From Alistipes shahii WAL 8301 (GTDB lineage Bacteria > Bacteroidota > Bacteroidia > Bacteroidales > Rikenellaceae): 64,000 nt of DNA. The translations under genes and the position numbers were made by a program. The stretch covers positions 1,364,001-1,428,000 of the forward strand of contig NZ_CP102253.1 in assembly GCF_025145845.1 (NCBI RefSeq), written 5' to 3'. The notes beneath the pieces were generated by a model that had not been told where the DNA came from, made no database searches, and saw nothing but the letters and a program-made list of their open reading frames with translations. Below, in pieces: positions 54,601 to 63,260 of this stretch (positions are counted from its first letter, which is position 1; each line of letters opens with the position of its first letter).

Positions 54601-54902
54601 ATAGCCTGTGTGTTCTCTTTCAGCACGACGTCGATCCGGGTTTGCGTTCCCACCTTGATCGTGTGGGACTGATAACCCATGAACGACACGACCAGCACAT
54701 TGTCCGGTGCGGCTTTGATCGAAAAACTGCCGTCCGCACCGGAGGTCGTACCCTTCGTAGTGCCTTCGACCAGAATGGTGGCGCCGACGATGCCGGCCCC
54801 CGCATGATCTTTGACCGAACCCGTAATTTCCCGTTCCTGCGCATGGGCGGACAGGAGCAGGCCGAGAACAGCCATCAATGATAGAAAGATTTTTTTGGTC
54901 AT
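51693..54902 (-). CDS. SusC/RagA-family TonB-dependent transporter
   Basis: A 1069-residue outer-membrane transporter. Signal peptide to about residue 21 (LLLSAHAQ). Carboxypeptidase-regulatory-like domain (REITGSVKDHAGAGIVGATI, ~24-110). TonB box region near DDVIVVAFG. Plug ~115-230 (NVAQALAGKVAGVQL, TIRIRGFSSLNAGNDPLWIVDG, LKDAASNSLYGARGANGVVMI), then a 22-strand barrel ending GGINIQF. With SusD it imports the locus ligand, energised by TonB/ExbBD. The leader upstream contains a strong hairpin and a homopolymer. Confidence 0.97.
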   Translation of the reverse strand: MTKKIFLSLMAVLGLLLSAHAQEREITGSVKDHAGAGIVGATILVEGTTKGTTSGADGSFSIKAAPDNVLVVSFMGYQSHTIKVGTQTRIDVVLKENTQAIDDVIVVAFGTAKKEAFTGSATVIKSDDIAKSQQSNVAQALAGKVAGVQLTNTSGQPGESPTIRIRGFSSLNAGNDPLWIVDGMPYSGDLNNLNPSDIESMTVLKDAASNSLYGARGANGVVMITTKKAKSQEAHVTIDAKWGVNSRAVQDYAYITNPAQFYELHYSALKNYYVNSGMSIGEAHLRANTNLTANANDGGLGYMVYTVPSGQEFIGINGKVNPAATLGRRLVYEGKEYYIRPDDWTDAAFRSSLRQEYNASISGQTGNASIYGSFGYLNNEGIAYNSDMDRYTARLRVDYQAKKWLKFGANANYTHFRYNQIDDSGAGNSSGNVFAYTTAVGPIYPLYIRDGEGNVMYNEDGIKLYDYGNGDNAGMERSLFPNSNALSDSRLNKQEAEGNAFNGTGYIDVTFLKDFKFTFNAGVSLDETRSTSVTNPWFGQFASEKGMVSKGHQRNFDLNLQQILNYTKQIGHHNLNVMLGHESYQNRIYLLSASKSNMLTQDNDELAGAIIDKQGAGSYRREYNNEGYFARVMYDYAGKYFASASYRRDASSRFHPDHRWGNFWSLGGAWIISKENFMESTYEWLDNLKLKASIGSQGNDNIGNFRYTNTYTIENANGKVSTVFNAKGSENITWETNSNFNAGVEFSFLRGTVSGGVEYFLRKTTDMLLSFPVAPSLGYSSYYANVGDMRNSGVEIELNFTPIRREHIQWDINLNMTHLRNKITMLPSERRTKQVDGYSGYVSGSTFFGEGLPMYTFYMRKYAGVSDEGLSMWYMDETDDKGNPTGKRVTTTEYAKASDYLCGDPIPDLYGGFGTSVNFRGFDLSVAFTYQIGGLAYDSGYAAAMYSPANKTTGMNWHKDMLDAWSADNTSSNIPRLQYEDKDQNGMSDRFLMDASYLNLQNINFGYTLPSNFTKKVGIEKVRVYLACENVWYWSKRQGFDPRYSYSGATSQATYSPVRTISGGINIQF

Positions 54903-54984
54903 AAATGCGCCATTTTAACGCTGGTAAAAAAATGATTGTAGAAAATTTGCCGTCTTCGTGTTCCGGCCCGGAGCCGAAACATAT

Positions 54985-55021
54985 CCCCTCCCCTTCCGGA
55001 AGCCCGGAGGGAGGGGGGGGG
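54985..55021 (-). promoter_or_regulatory. Hairpin and C9 tract before susC
   Basis: Between the upstream lipoprotein stop (55068) and susC start, the minus strand carries nine C (55013-55021) followed by a strong GC-rich hairpin (CCCTCCCTCCGG pairing with CCGGAAGGGGAGGG). It could attenuate transcription or stabilise the susC message. No T-run follows, so it is not a simple terminator. Confidence 0.5.
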
Positions 55022-55067
55022 AGGCTGTCATCCGCCTGTCCGGTCACCGAACCGGCCGGATCGCAGC

Positions 55068-56999
55068 CTATTCGTAGAAATCGTCTGCAAGGTCGTTCGG
55101 CTTCGAGCCCGAATACTTGGTAGCCTTGCCCCGGAATTCGATGATCAAGGTGTTTCCGGTTCCGGTCGGATCAGGGTTCCATGTACTGAATACTCCCCAA
55201 TCGACCATCGAGAATTTGAAGATCCTCTCCTTATTCTCCTGCTTGACGGTTACTGCCGCCTTCTCGGGACACCGCATGCAGTACTTATCCTTGTCGGAAT
55301 ATCCGTACCCGTTATATGAGGACAGATACATATACTGGAACCTGAGGTTCCATTTGCAATTCGTGCCTTCCGCAGGCAGGTCGATCTCTCCTTCATGGTC
55401 GAGGTAGCTGTCCGGCAGGAAAAACATCGGAGTAGTATTATCCGCATCGATACTCTCGGTGAAAGCATTCCGGAAATAGAAGCAATATCCCGATAGCAGA
55501 TCGCCGGTATAACTATCCCGATAAGCCGGGTCGTGCCGCACCTCCATCGCCGTAACGGGCCAATACAGCATGTCCTTGTTATCCTTGTCCAGGAATTTGA
55601 TATAGGGCTCGAACGGTTTGACGGGCTTCAATGTTTCTTCATCCATTGCGTCGGCCGTCGCAGCCGTCGGCACGCCGTAGTATTCGGCTTCGACCCCGAT
55701 GCCGTTTTTCAGCGTCAGGCTTACCCGCAGATAGATCTCCTTGCCGCCGGCGGGATTGGGATGGGTCTCGATCGTACCGGTCAATCCGGCATCCTCGCCG
55801 TAGTAGGTCTGATAGGTCTTGTGGTCGTAGAGCCGGAACCAGTAATCGGAGGTCTGCGCCGCAACGTCGATCACGTCGTCGAACTTGGCCTTCAGCACCC
55901 GCACATACGCAGCCCAATGACCTTTGGCGAGATCGGCCGGGGCTGCAGCCGTTTCGGCATCGCCCAAAGCGAATACGTAGCTGCCGACCTGCGGCTCCTG
56001 CGAGAAGAGCGCGGCGATCGGGGCCTCGGCTGCGGCCGCAGCCTCGCCTCCGGCTGCCGGCTCCGTCACCTTGATCGTATTGGTGGCCGCATAGCCTCCG
56101 GCGAACGTGCCTTCGTAGGCGGCACGCAGGCGCTTCCCGTCTTTCGAAGCGTCGAGCGCGACGACGAGCCCCTCGATCGAGCCGAATTTATCCTTCAGGT
56201 ACTTCGCCGTCAGCGTTCCGGTCGTCCCGGCGCCCGTTGCGAATTCACCGCAGCGAATCTGCACCTTCGCGGGATCGGCCGTCGCGAGGTCTATTTCCGC
56301 CGTTCCGAACAGCTCCTTGGCGAGCAGAATCTCCACGCCCGCAGCCCCCTCCTCGGGAGCGGTCAGGCCCTCTTGCTCGTAGAGGCAGAAGCGGCGGTTG
56401 CCTTCGCGGACATTGCGCCACTCGACGACGCTTCCGACGGCGGCGATCCGATTGTCGATCTCGTATTGGTTCGTCAGTTCGACGTCACGCTCTTCCGTAC
56501 AGGTATTCTGGTAACGGGCGATCAGCGTCTTGCCGCTCTTCAATTCGACGTAGGTATAGAGATTGAGCCGGGTTTCCGTCACCAGATCGGCGGAGAGTTC
56601 TACGCTCGCGACGTCGTTCATCGTCGTCTTTTTCACCGAAATATCCTTGTATTCGATTTCGAACGGATCGGAGGCCGTGTTCACGGTGCCCTTGGGGCTC
56701 TCCACCATCACGCGCAGATAATCGTCGGCCTGTTTCATCTGCTCGGCATTGATCAGCCCCTCGGTCGGCGAGAGATAAAAGGTGTGGCTGCCGTCTTCTT
56801 CAGCGACATAGATTGCCGACTTGATGCCGACGAGATCGCCTCCGTCGTACTGGATTTGATCGGTCAGAGTTACAGGAGGCTTCTTCCCGGGGTCGGGGTC
56901 GTCGTTGGGATCGTCGTCATCGCATGCACCCAGCATGGCTGCCGATGCGAGCAACGCGCACGCCAGCGCGCGCAGTCTGTAATGGGTCGAGTTTTTCAT
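55068..56999 (-). CDS. Surface lipoprotein of the SusC/D locus, paralogue 2
   Basis: A 643-residue lipoprotein (MKNSTHYRLRALACALLASAAMLGACDDDD). Residues ~45-175 closely match the neighbouring 745-residue gene: GIKSAIYVAEEDGSHTFYLSPTEGLINAEQM, with GKTLIARYQNTC further on. Repeats of this ~130-residue beta unit continue along the protein. No known domain assigned. Its position directly before susC and its acidic linker after the lipid anchor suggest an exposed ligand-binding protein. Confidence 0.8.
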   Translation of the reverse strand: MKNSTHYRLRALACALLASAAMLGACDDDDPNDDPDPGKKPPVTLTDQIQYDGGDLVGIKSAIYVAEEDGSHTFYLSPTEGLINAEQMKQADDYLRVMVESPKGTVNTASDPFEIEYKDISVKKTTMNDVASVELSADLVTETRLNLYTYVELKSGKTLIARYQNTCTEERDVELTNQYEIDNRIAAVGSVVEWRNVREGNRRFCLYEQEGLTAPEEGAAGVEILLAKELFGTAEIDLATADPAKVQIRCGEFATGAGTTGTLTAKYLKDKFGSIEGLVVALDASKDGKRLRAAYEGTFAGGYAATNTIKVTEPAAGGEAAAAAEAPIAALFSQEPQVGSYVFALGDAETAAAPADLAKGHWAAYVRVLKAKFDDVIDVAAQTSDYWFRLYDHKTYQTYYGEDAGLTGTIETHPNPAGGKEIYLRVSLTLKNGIGVEAEYYGVPTAATADAMDEETLKPVKPFEPYIKFLDKDNKDMLYWPVTAMEVRHDPAYRDSYTGDLLSGYCFYFRNAFTESIDADNTTPMFFLPDSYLDHEGEIDLPAEGTNCKWNLRFQYMYLSSYNGYGYSDKDKYCMRCPEKAAVTVKQENKERIFKFSMVDWGVFSTWNPDPTGTGNTLIIEFRGKATKYSGSKPNDLADDFYE

Positions 57000-57060
57000 A
57001 ACGATTGTTTTTAATAGCGCGGGGTTCGGGAAAACCCCGCGCTATCCGGTTTTTCTGTTG

Positions 57061-59298
57061 TCATTCGGTCATTCCGGCCTTGCGGAACATGATGCCCGGC
57101 AGTTCTTCGGCCAGACGGCTCATCGGAACCGACGGAGCCGGCAGGCGGCGAAGCAGTCTGGGCGGTTCGAGATGATCCTTTTCGGCCGCAGCACGCCCCG
57201 TTTGGCTTACGACAGGGCCTTCCCACGTTCCGCGCACATGATGCTTGCGCACGCAGATGCCGTCGACCTCGAACCGGTACCAGTTCTCCTTGCCTTCGTC
57301 CTCGACCTTGGTGATCGTAACCTGACCGTCGTAGAGCAGGGCGTGTCCGTCCATGTATTCGAAGATCTTGTTGTCATCTCCCCACATCGAATAAGTCTGG
57401 TGCATCCACCGGCTGCCATGCAGACCGCCGTCCAGCATAATGCCGCGCATCATGACGCCGGGTTTGATGTATGCCGGCCAGCGCTGTTCGGTCACCTCGT
57501 AGGTTCCCGGAGTGATTTCGTTCTCCTTGCCCGGCTCGGTGGTAAGTTCCACACGGACGATGTCACCGCCCGGCTCGCGATCCACGAAGTCTTCGAGATG
57601 GTCTCCTACCCATTCGATACCGATATTGATGAATTGCAGACCGCATCCGTAGGAACTGATCGGTTTGTAGCCGATGCCTTGGATATAGACCTGATCCGAA
57701 GTATAGTAATGCGCCTTTTTGATCTTCGACAGATCCATGTCGTAGTCACGCTCGAGCGTCGAGGTGCCGTCGTCATCGGACTTGTCGTCGGATGCGTCGG
57801 TGATCGGAATGACTCCGGTGTACGAGCCCTTGAGGGTAAAGCCGTCCTTCGAGGTGAGGTTGAACTCGATCTTGTATACCGGTTCTATTTTGCCGTCTTC
57901 GCCTTGGGCCGTACCGGCGGCCTCGATCTTGATGATGCCCTCCTTTCCGTAGGAAAATTGTCCGAAAGAGGTTCCGTCGTCCAACTGGACATAAGTGCCG
58001 AGCGGGAATACCAGCCCCTCCATCGGAATTTCCACGGCGGGCATCCACGACCCCCATTGGAACGAGGTGTTGACCAGATATTCGTGGGGCTTGATCACGG
58101 CTTCCTTCGGATTGCCGAACAGGTCGTTGAATACGACGAGCGCAGCGGCGAGACCGCCCTGCCCCTCCTCCGTGTCGTAGGTTTCGTCGTAAATGTTGAT
58201 CTGCATCATGCCGGTACCTGCTTCGAGCATGTTGCCGTAATAGGTCGCGGTGGCGCTGAATCCGACCACTTCCACGTCGCGTCCGATCTGCGGCAGGTAG
58301 AAGCCGCCGTCCTCCGGCTGATCGACGATCTGGAGCTGTCCCTCGTAGACGATGCTCTTTTCGGAACCGTCCGTATCGACGAAACGAAGCGAAACGCTCC
58401 AGACGTCACCCTCGCGGGAGACTTTCAACGGCTCTCCCGAAACCAGCGACAACTGGGTCTTATTGCCTTCGGCGTCGATATACTGAACACCGGTATATTG
58501 GGACGTGAACGTGTGATCCTCGTTGAGCTGGCTGGCCATATATTCACCCTCGGGAAGCGTGTAGGCATCTTCGCCCGGAACCGCATAGAGGTCGGCCACG
58601 AAAAGGTAACCCGCCTCTTTGAGCGTCACCCGCCCTTTGGATACGGTATGCTCGGCATCCGTGAAGGCCATATAATAGTTGTGCGACTCCACGCCCTTGA
58701 CCGGGCCGAGGTACCACGACAGCGGAACTTTATCCAGCAACACCTTGTCTGCGTCATCTCCCTCCTCCGAAGCGTCGGAATTCTTGCACAGTCCGTAATA
58801 GGCGACCGTCAGCGTTTTTCCGCCGGTTTCGATTTCGGCGGAAATACGAGCGACGCGGGCCGAGAGGAATTCGACCGAGAGAACTGCTTTCGAAGCTTCT
58901 CCGACGTTCGAGGAGTTTACGTCGATCTCCCCATAGGCGATTCCGTTGCCGGCAACCGCAAAATCGACGGCTCCGGAAGGTTGTTTGACGGTAATTTTGA
59001 CGGCATCGTCGGCGATCAGCATGCCGTCCACATCCACAAGCCCTGCCGTCGGCGAGAGATAGATCGTATAGACGGAGGCAGCTTCCGAAGCATCTGCCTT
59101 TTCGCCGTTTCCGGGTGTCTCGACCGAGTAGACGGCGGATTTGATTTCCCGTACGACACCGTTGCAGATCAGGGCATTCCCGCTTTCTGGCATGTCGGGG
59201 TTGCCGGATGAAGTGGAATCGTCGTCCGAACATGAATTCAGTACGGACGCTCCTGCCATGCAAAGCATGGCCAGAAAGGATAGGTATAACTTTTTCAT
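57061..59298 (-). CDS. Surface lipoprotein of the SusC/D locus, paralogue 1
   Basis: A 745-residue lipoprotein (MKKLYLSFLAMLCMAGASVLNSC). It shares with paralogue 2 the motif EIKSAVYSVETPG, then YTIYLSPTAGLVDVDGM and GGKTLTVAYYGLC, so the two arose by duplication and diverged. Several similar beta units follow. The last ~60 residues (GRAAAEKDHLEPPRLLRRLP onward) are basic and unlike the rest and may be a tail. First gene of the seven-gene unit, with a ~220-nt leader containing a homopolymer. Confidence 0.8.
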   Translation of the reverse strand: MKKLYLSFLAMLCMAGASVLNSCSDDDSTSSGNPDMPESGNALICNGVVREIKSAVYSVETPGNGEKADASEAASVYTIYLSPTAGLVDVDGMLIADDAVKITVKQPSGAVDFAVAGNGIAYGEIDVNSSNVGEASKAVLSVEFLSARVARISAEIETGGKTLTVAYYGLCKNSDASEEGDDADKVLLDKVPLSWYLGPVKGVESHNYYMAFTDAEHTVSKGRVTLKEAGYLFVADLYAVPGEDAYTLPEGEYMASQLNEDHTFTSQYTGVQYIDAEGNKTQLSLVSGEPLKVSREGDVWSVSLRFVDTDGSEKSIVYEGQLQIVDQPEDGGFYLPQIGRDVEVVGFSATATYYGNMLEAGTGMMQINIYDETYDTEEGQGGLAAALVVFNDLFGNPKEAVIKPHEYLVNTSFQWGSWMPAVEIPMEGLVFPLGTYVQLDDGTSFGQFSYGKEGIIKIEAAGTAQGEDGKIEPVYKIEFNLTSKDGFTLKGSYTGVIPITDASDDKSDDDGTSTLERDYDMDLSKIKKAHYYTSDQVYIQGIGYKPISSYGCGLQFINIGIEWVGDHLEDFVDREPGGDIVRVELTTEPGKENEITPGTYEVTEQRWPAYIKPGVMMRGIMLDGGLHGSRWMHQTYSMWGDDNKIFEYMDGHALLYDGQVTITKVEDEGKENWYRFEVDGICVRKHHVRGTWEGPVVSQTGRAAAEKDHLEPPRLLRRLPAPSVPMSRLAEELPGIMFRKAGMTE

Positions 59299-59482
59299 AG
59301 GATGAGATTTAATGAACCGGCTTCCCGGTTTGGCTTTCGGATGTGATAAGCATAATGAAATGCCATACTTAAAACAGTCGATACAATCTACAAAATGAAA
59401 CCCTGGACGGATTCCAGAAAAATTACTTATCGAGTTTTCGGGATTTTATCGACTTGACACGAGAACGGCGCCAAGGAAAAAT

Positions 59483-59492
59483 CCCCCCCCCC
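59483..59492. repeat. C10 homopolymer in the SusC/D operon leader
   Basis: Ten C on the plus strand, so ten G in the predicted 5' leader of the operon, about 185 nt before its first ATG. The longest such tract in the window. Confidence 0.9.
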
Positions 59493-59527
59493 TCGCGATT
59501 TGACGAGGAAAGAGGATCTCTTTGTCG

Positions 59528-59535
59528 CAAAAATA
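59528..59535 (-). promoter_or_regulatory. -7 box of the SusC/D operon
   Basis: TATTTTTG on the minus strand, giving a leader of ~220 nt to the ATG at 59298. AT-rich upstream sequence fits a promoter. Confidence 0.5.
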
Positions 59536-60093
59536 ATAAAAAGATTTTATCCTAATTAATTTTTTGTAAAAAAATCATCGGCAATTACGCTCCAAATGCA
59601 TAAAAAAGTCTTGCAAAATGCGCATTTTAAGAACAGATTCGCACTTCAGACCGACGGCGAAATCGGACAGGGCAACCGCTTCGAAACTGCTCCGCCAAAC
59701 CAAAAACAAGGATGGAATAAAATATACTATATAATATAAATATGATCTCTTTCCAGATGAGCGGACGAACCATTTCGGAAACAGTCGCCTCGCGCTCCAG
59801 TTCTCCGCTTTGAAAAAGATGACGGATGCGCTTCGAAACAGCAGGTATCTCCGTCCCGAAATCGGCGAAACGGTTCTCCCCGCCCCACCGTATCCCGGCG
59901 ACCCAGTCCGCCCCGGACCGCCAACCCGAACCCTGCCCCGCTAATCAGGGTCCCGCCGCGTCAATCCGAAACCCGTCCCTGCGCCCCGCGGCTTCCCTGC
60001 CCGGCATCCGGCTGATTGTCCGGCCTTTTCCGCGTATGCGGCCCGACGGCTCTGGTACGCAAATTGCTCCGAGAGGAAGAAATTCCTCATACC
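59536..60093. other. Intergenic stretch without a recognised gene
   Basis: A 560-bp region between divergent genes. AT-rich parts (around 59560 and 59720-59745) may hold control sites for either side. The remaining GC-rich part has only short ORFs with shadow-like composition. Nothing more is supported. Confidence 0.5.
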
Positions 60094-60681
60094 ATGAACA
60101 ACTTTTCCTCACTGATCGAAAATTCGAAACAGGCCGTCCGCTACTGGTGGCTGCTGTTGATCATCGGCATCGCGCTCTTCGCGGTCGGCGTGCTGATTTT
60201 CGTCTACCCTGCCCAGAGCTACCTGGGCATGTCGCTCGTCTTCGGATGGCTGATGCTGATTTCGGGCATCCTGGAGGTCGTGCTCTCCTCGGCCAACAAA
60301 CACTTCATCACGGGCCGCGGCTGGATGATGGCCGGAGGGATCATCGAGATCATCCTCGGCATCATCCTGATCTTCAACGTCGGGCTTTCGGCCGCCACGC
60401 TGCCCATCTTCCTCGGGTTCTGGCTGATGATGCGCGGTTTCAGCGCCATCGGACTGGGCGGCGACATGAGCGCCCTGGAGATCGCCGGTTCGGGCTGGAC
60501 CATCTTCACGGGCGTGCTGCTGCTGCTCTGCTCGCTGTGGATTCTGTTCCAGCCGCTGGTCATCGGCACGACGGCCGTCATCGTCTGGGTCGGCATCACG
60601 CTGCTCCTGGCCGGCATCACAGCCTTCTCGCTGGCCCTCCAGCTCCGCAACGCCCACCACTGCCTCCACAGCGACCGCTGA
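60094..60681 (+). CDS. HdeD-family (DUF308) membrane protein
   Basis: A 195-residue inner-membrane protein (MNNFSSLIENSKQAVRYWW) with six predicted transmembrane segments, for example LLIIGIALFAVGVLIFVYPA, FGWLMLISGILEVVLS, GWMMAGGIIEIILGIILIF and LWILFQPLVIGTTAVIVWVG. DUF308/HdeD relatives are linked to acid resistance in enteric bacteria, but the molecular role in Bacteroidetes is unknown. The ATG at 60094 was chosen over 60016 because hydrophobic segments start just after it. Monocistronic. Confidence 0.88.
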   Translation: MNNFSSLIENSKQAVRYWWLLLIIGIALFAVGVLIFVYPAQSYLGMSLVFGWLMLISGILEVVLSSANKHFITGRGWMMAGGIIEIILGIILIFNVGLSAATLPIFLGFWLMMRGFSAIGLGGDMSALEIAGSGWTIFTGVLLLLCSLWILFQPLVIGTTAVIVWVGITLLLAGITAFSLALQLRNAHHCLHSDR

Positions 60682-60694
60682 CACGTCCGGCGAC

Positions 60695-60736
60695 GAAAAA
60701 ACCGGGACGTTCCCACGAGGGAGCGTCCCGGTTTTC
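60695..60736. terminator. Bidirectional terminator
   Basis: 12-bp GC-rich stem (AAAACCGGGACG/CGTCCCGGTTTT) between convergent genes, with A/T tracts on both sides. It ends the HdeD-like gene and the OmpA-like operon. Confidence 0.85.
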
Positions 60737-60752
60737 ATCTCTCCGGCGGCAT

Positions 60753-63260
60753 CTATTCGAAATCCTCCCGGAACAACCCGTATTTGCGGATCAGACGGGA
60801 GATTTCGGGATCGAGATTGCCGCGGAACTTCAGGCTCTCGCGCAGTTCCACCGAGCGCAGGAAATAGGTCACGGCCTGCTCCTCGTCGCCCAGACGCGAC
60901 GCAAGGATGGCCAGCATGTACTGGATGTCGGGCGTCGAAGCGGCGTCCGGCTCGGCGCGCAGAATGCGGTACGCCGCGGCATCGTACCCCAGCGACATGT
61001 AGGCCAGCGCCGTATTGCGGTCCTCGTAGGGACGCAGGATCGTGAGCGCCTCCTCATACCGCCGCTTTTTGAGCAGCTCCACGGCGTGCATGTACTCGGC
61101 ATCGACCTCGGTCGTGTAGACCGTATCCTGCTTCATGCCGCGGCGGTGGAGGTTGAACCGGAAATCCACGGCGCGCATCTGCGGGTAGATCACCCGGCGC
61201 ATACGCTCGTAAGCCTTGGGATATTTCATCCGGATACGCCATTCGCGGGTGTCGGGATTGCCCTCCCACTTCATCATGGCCAACACCTCCTGCTTGTCGG
61301 CGATCAGCGTGTCGGCAGCTACCAGCCGGCAGAGTTCGTCCCAGTCCTCGGCCAGCCACTTCGTGCGCAGCAGGTTCGGCAGATCGGGAAGCTGCTCCCC
61401 GGCAGACCTGTCGAGCACCTGCCGTCCGTTCTCGTCGAGCGTATAGCTGCCCGACACCCGAAGCGAGTCGTACAGCGTGCGGAACTCCGACACGAGCACC
61501 CGGCGCAGCGCCTCGGCGCGTTCGCGGGCCAGCCGCTCGTTGACCTGCCAGGTTCCCTCGGGCGAAGCCGTGGCGCGGAGCGTGATGCTGTCGATGATGT
61601 AGACCGGATCGGTCATCAGGCCGCGCGTCAGCGAACGCACGGCGGCGATCTGACGGCGATTTGCGGTCAGCGTGTCCACAAGGGTCGATTTGCCCGACGG
61701 GAAGGTGAAGAAGAAGCGCGCGTTGGCCTCGGCGTCGCGCAGCACGATGCGCTGCATGTAGCGCGTCGTTTCGTCGAGGAACGTGGTCATCGAGGCCACG
61801 TTGTAGGTCAGCGTGTCCGACCGGGTGATCCTATACGTGCGGCCGCTCCGGTCCTCGACCTCCCCGGCCAGACAGAGATAGAGTTTCGACGTGTTTTCGT
61901 CGGCCTGCACCTGCTCGGTGTAATAATAGTCGATCCGCCCGTCGGGCCGGCAGATCACCGTGTCGAGCCGTGCGTCGGCATAATAGGGATGGCGCACCAG
62001 GCGCGCGAAAGCCGCAGGACTGTTCACGGCCCGCTCGTAATTGCGCCGCAGCTCTCCTTCGCGCAGCATGCCGCGCCGCACCTCCGCCGTATCGAGGGCG
62101 TTCAGCGCCGCCAGACGGTCGGCGGCATACTCCTTGCGGATGCGGTAATTCTCACGGGCGGCGCTGTCTCCGGTTTCGCGCAGCAGCCCTTCGACCTCCG
62201 GACGGCGCAGCCCCGTGTAGGCGAGCCGCCGGCCCGCCAGCGCGCGTATCCCGGCATCGTCGGCCGTATAGACCTCGCCGTAAACACGCCCCGGATTCTC
62301 CGTCAGCGAACGGATGTAAGCCTCGCGTTCACGGCCCCCGTCGACCGGGTATTCGCCCTGCACGCGGGTGTAGATCCCGCCGCCGGGCAGCACGTCGTCG
62401 CCCGTATAGGCATGCCGGTAACGCGGCGCAAAATAGTCGTTCAGATGGTCGAACTTGTCGCTGGCGTCCGGCGTGTAGGAGGTCCGTTCCCGCACCTTGC
62501 GGTCGGTCGCCGTGACGTAGCGGCGCAGCCGGGCGTACTGCCGGCGGCGCTCCCCGCGCGTCGTCCATCCCACCTGCCTGTCGAACATCGCCTCCTCGGG
62601 CGTCATCCGTTCCAGACGGGCTTCGGCGTCGGCATACTTCGTCCGCTGCTCCGCCACGCGGTCCATATAGCGGGAATAGGCTCTCTTATCGCCGAACCGC
62701 TCGAAGTAATCCGCGCTGTCGACGATCCGCCCGAGGTAGTCGTCGTAACGCGCATATTCGCGCCGCTGCATCGTCCTGAAGCGGTCGCCGCTGTAAACCA
62801 GCGGATCGAACGCCAGCGTGTCCGCCCCCTTGAGCAGCTGCGGATCGACGACCAGCTGCCAGTTCCGGGCCTGCAATTCCTGCGGGACCGACACGACGAA
62901 CTCGACGTTGATCTTACCGTTGCGCTCCACCAGGTTGCGGCGGTTCGAGGCCGAAATGACCACCTCGTCGATGGCCACCGACATCATCTTCTCGCCCGAC
63001 AGCGAATCGACGTCCACGGGCGTAATGAAAAGCTCCGTGCCGTCCTGCTTGCGGTAGGTAATGATCTTCTGGGTGCGGGCCGTATCGGCGGCCTGCGCCA
63101 CGGGGTTCTGTGCCGACCGGGCCGGGAGGTGCACCCCCACTTCGGGATCGCTCTTGGCCAGTTTGCGGATATTTCCGCACCCGGTCAGGAATGCGCCCGC
63201 GGCAAGAACGGCCGCCGCATACCCCATCCATTCGCGCTGTTTCATCATCCGGGCAGGCAT
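60753..63260 (-). CDS. OmpA-like lipoprotein of a surface-structure operon
   Basis: An ~835-residue lipoprotein; a start at MKQREWMG (63245) is as likely and gives ~830 residues. Lipobox FLTGCGN. Residues ~75-120 resemble DUF3868-like sequence (AIDEVVISASNRRNLVERNG ... VEFVVSVP). A long helical, Arg-rich middle follows. An OmpA-like peptidoglycan-binding region spans about 530-620 (FTFPSGKSTLVDTLTANRRQ ... SITLRATASPEGTWQVNERLARERAEALRRVL). Helical TPR-like repeats end the protein (ALTILRPYEDRNTALAYMSLGYDAAAYRIL). Such genes sit beside DUF3575/DUF3868 genes in Mfa/Fim-type pilus loci. The stop of DUF3868 and this start touch (TAAATG). Confidence 0.82.
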   Translation of the reverse strand: MPARMMKQREWMGYAAAVLAAGAFLTGCGNIRKLAKSDPEVGVHLPARSAQNPVAQAADTARTQKIITYRKQDGTELFITPVDVDSLSGEKMMSVAIDEVVISASNRRNLVERNGKINVEFVVSVPQELQARNWQLVVDPQLLKGADTLAFDPLVYSGDRFRTMQRREYARYDDYLGRIVDSADYFERFGDKRAYSRYMDRVAEQRTKYADAEARLERMTPEEAMFDRQVGWTTRGERRRQYARLRRYVTATDRKVRERTSYTPDASDKFDHLNDYFAPRYRHAYTGDDVLPGGGIYTRVQGEYPVDGGREREAYIRSLTENPGRVYGEVYTADDAGIRALAGRRLAYTGLRRPEVEGLLRETGDSAARENYRIRKEYAADRLAALNALDTAEVRRGMLREGELRRNYERAVNSPAAFARLVRHPYYADARLDTVICRPDGRIDYYYTEQVQADENTSKLYLCLAGEVEDRSGRTYRITRSDTLTYNVASMTTFLDETTRYMQRIVLRDAEANARFFFTFPSGKSTLVDTLTANRRQIAAVRSLTRGLMTDPVYIIDSITLRATASPEGTWQVNERLARERAEALRRVLVSEFRTLYDSLRVSGSYTLDENGRQVLDRSAGEQLPDLPNLLRTKWLAEDWDELCRLVAADTLIADKQEVLAMMKWEGNPDTREWRIRMKYPKAYERMRRVIYPQMRAVDFRFNLHRRGMKQDTVYTTEVDAEYMHAVELLKKRRYEEALTILRPYEDRNTALAYMSLGYDAAAYRILRAEPDAASTPDIQYMLAILASRLGDEEQAVTYFLRSVELRESLKFRGNLDPEISRLIRKYGLFREDFE

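Noticed and set aside
57058..59211. 717-codon plus-strand ORF
   Set aside because: Antisense to the 745-residue lipoprotein with signal peptide and lipobox.
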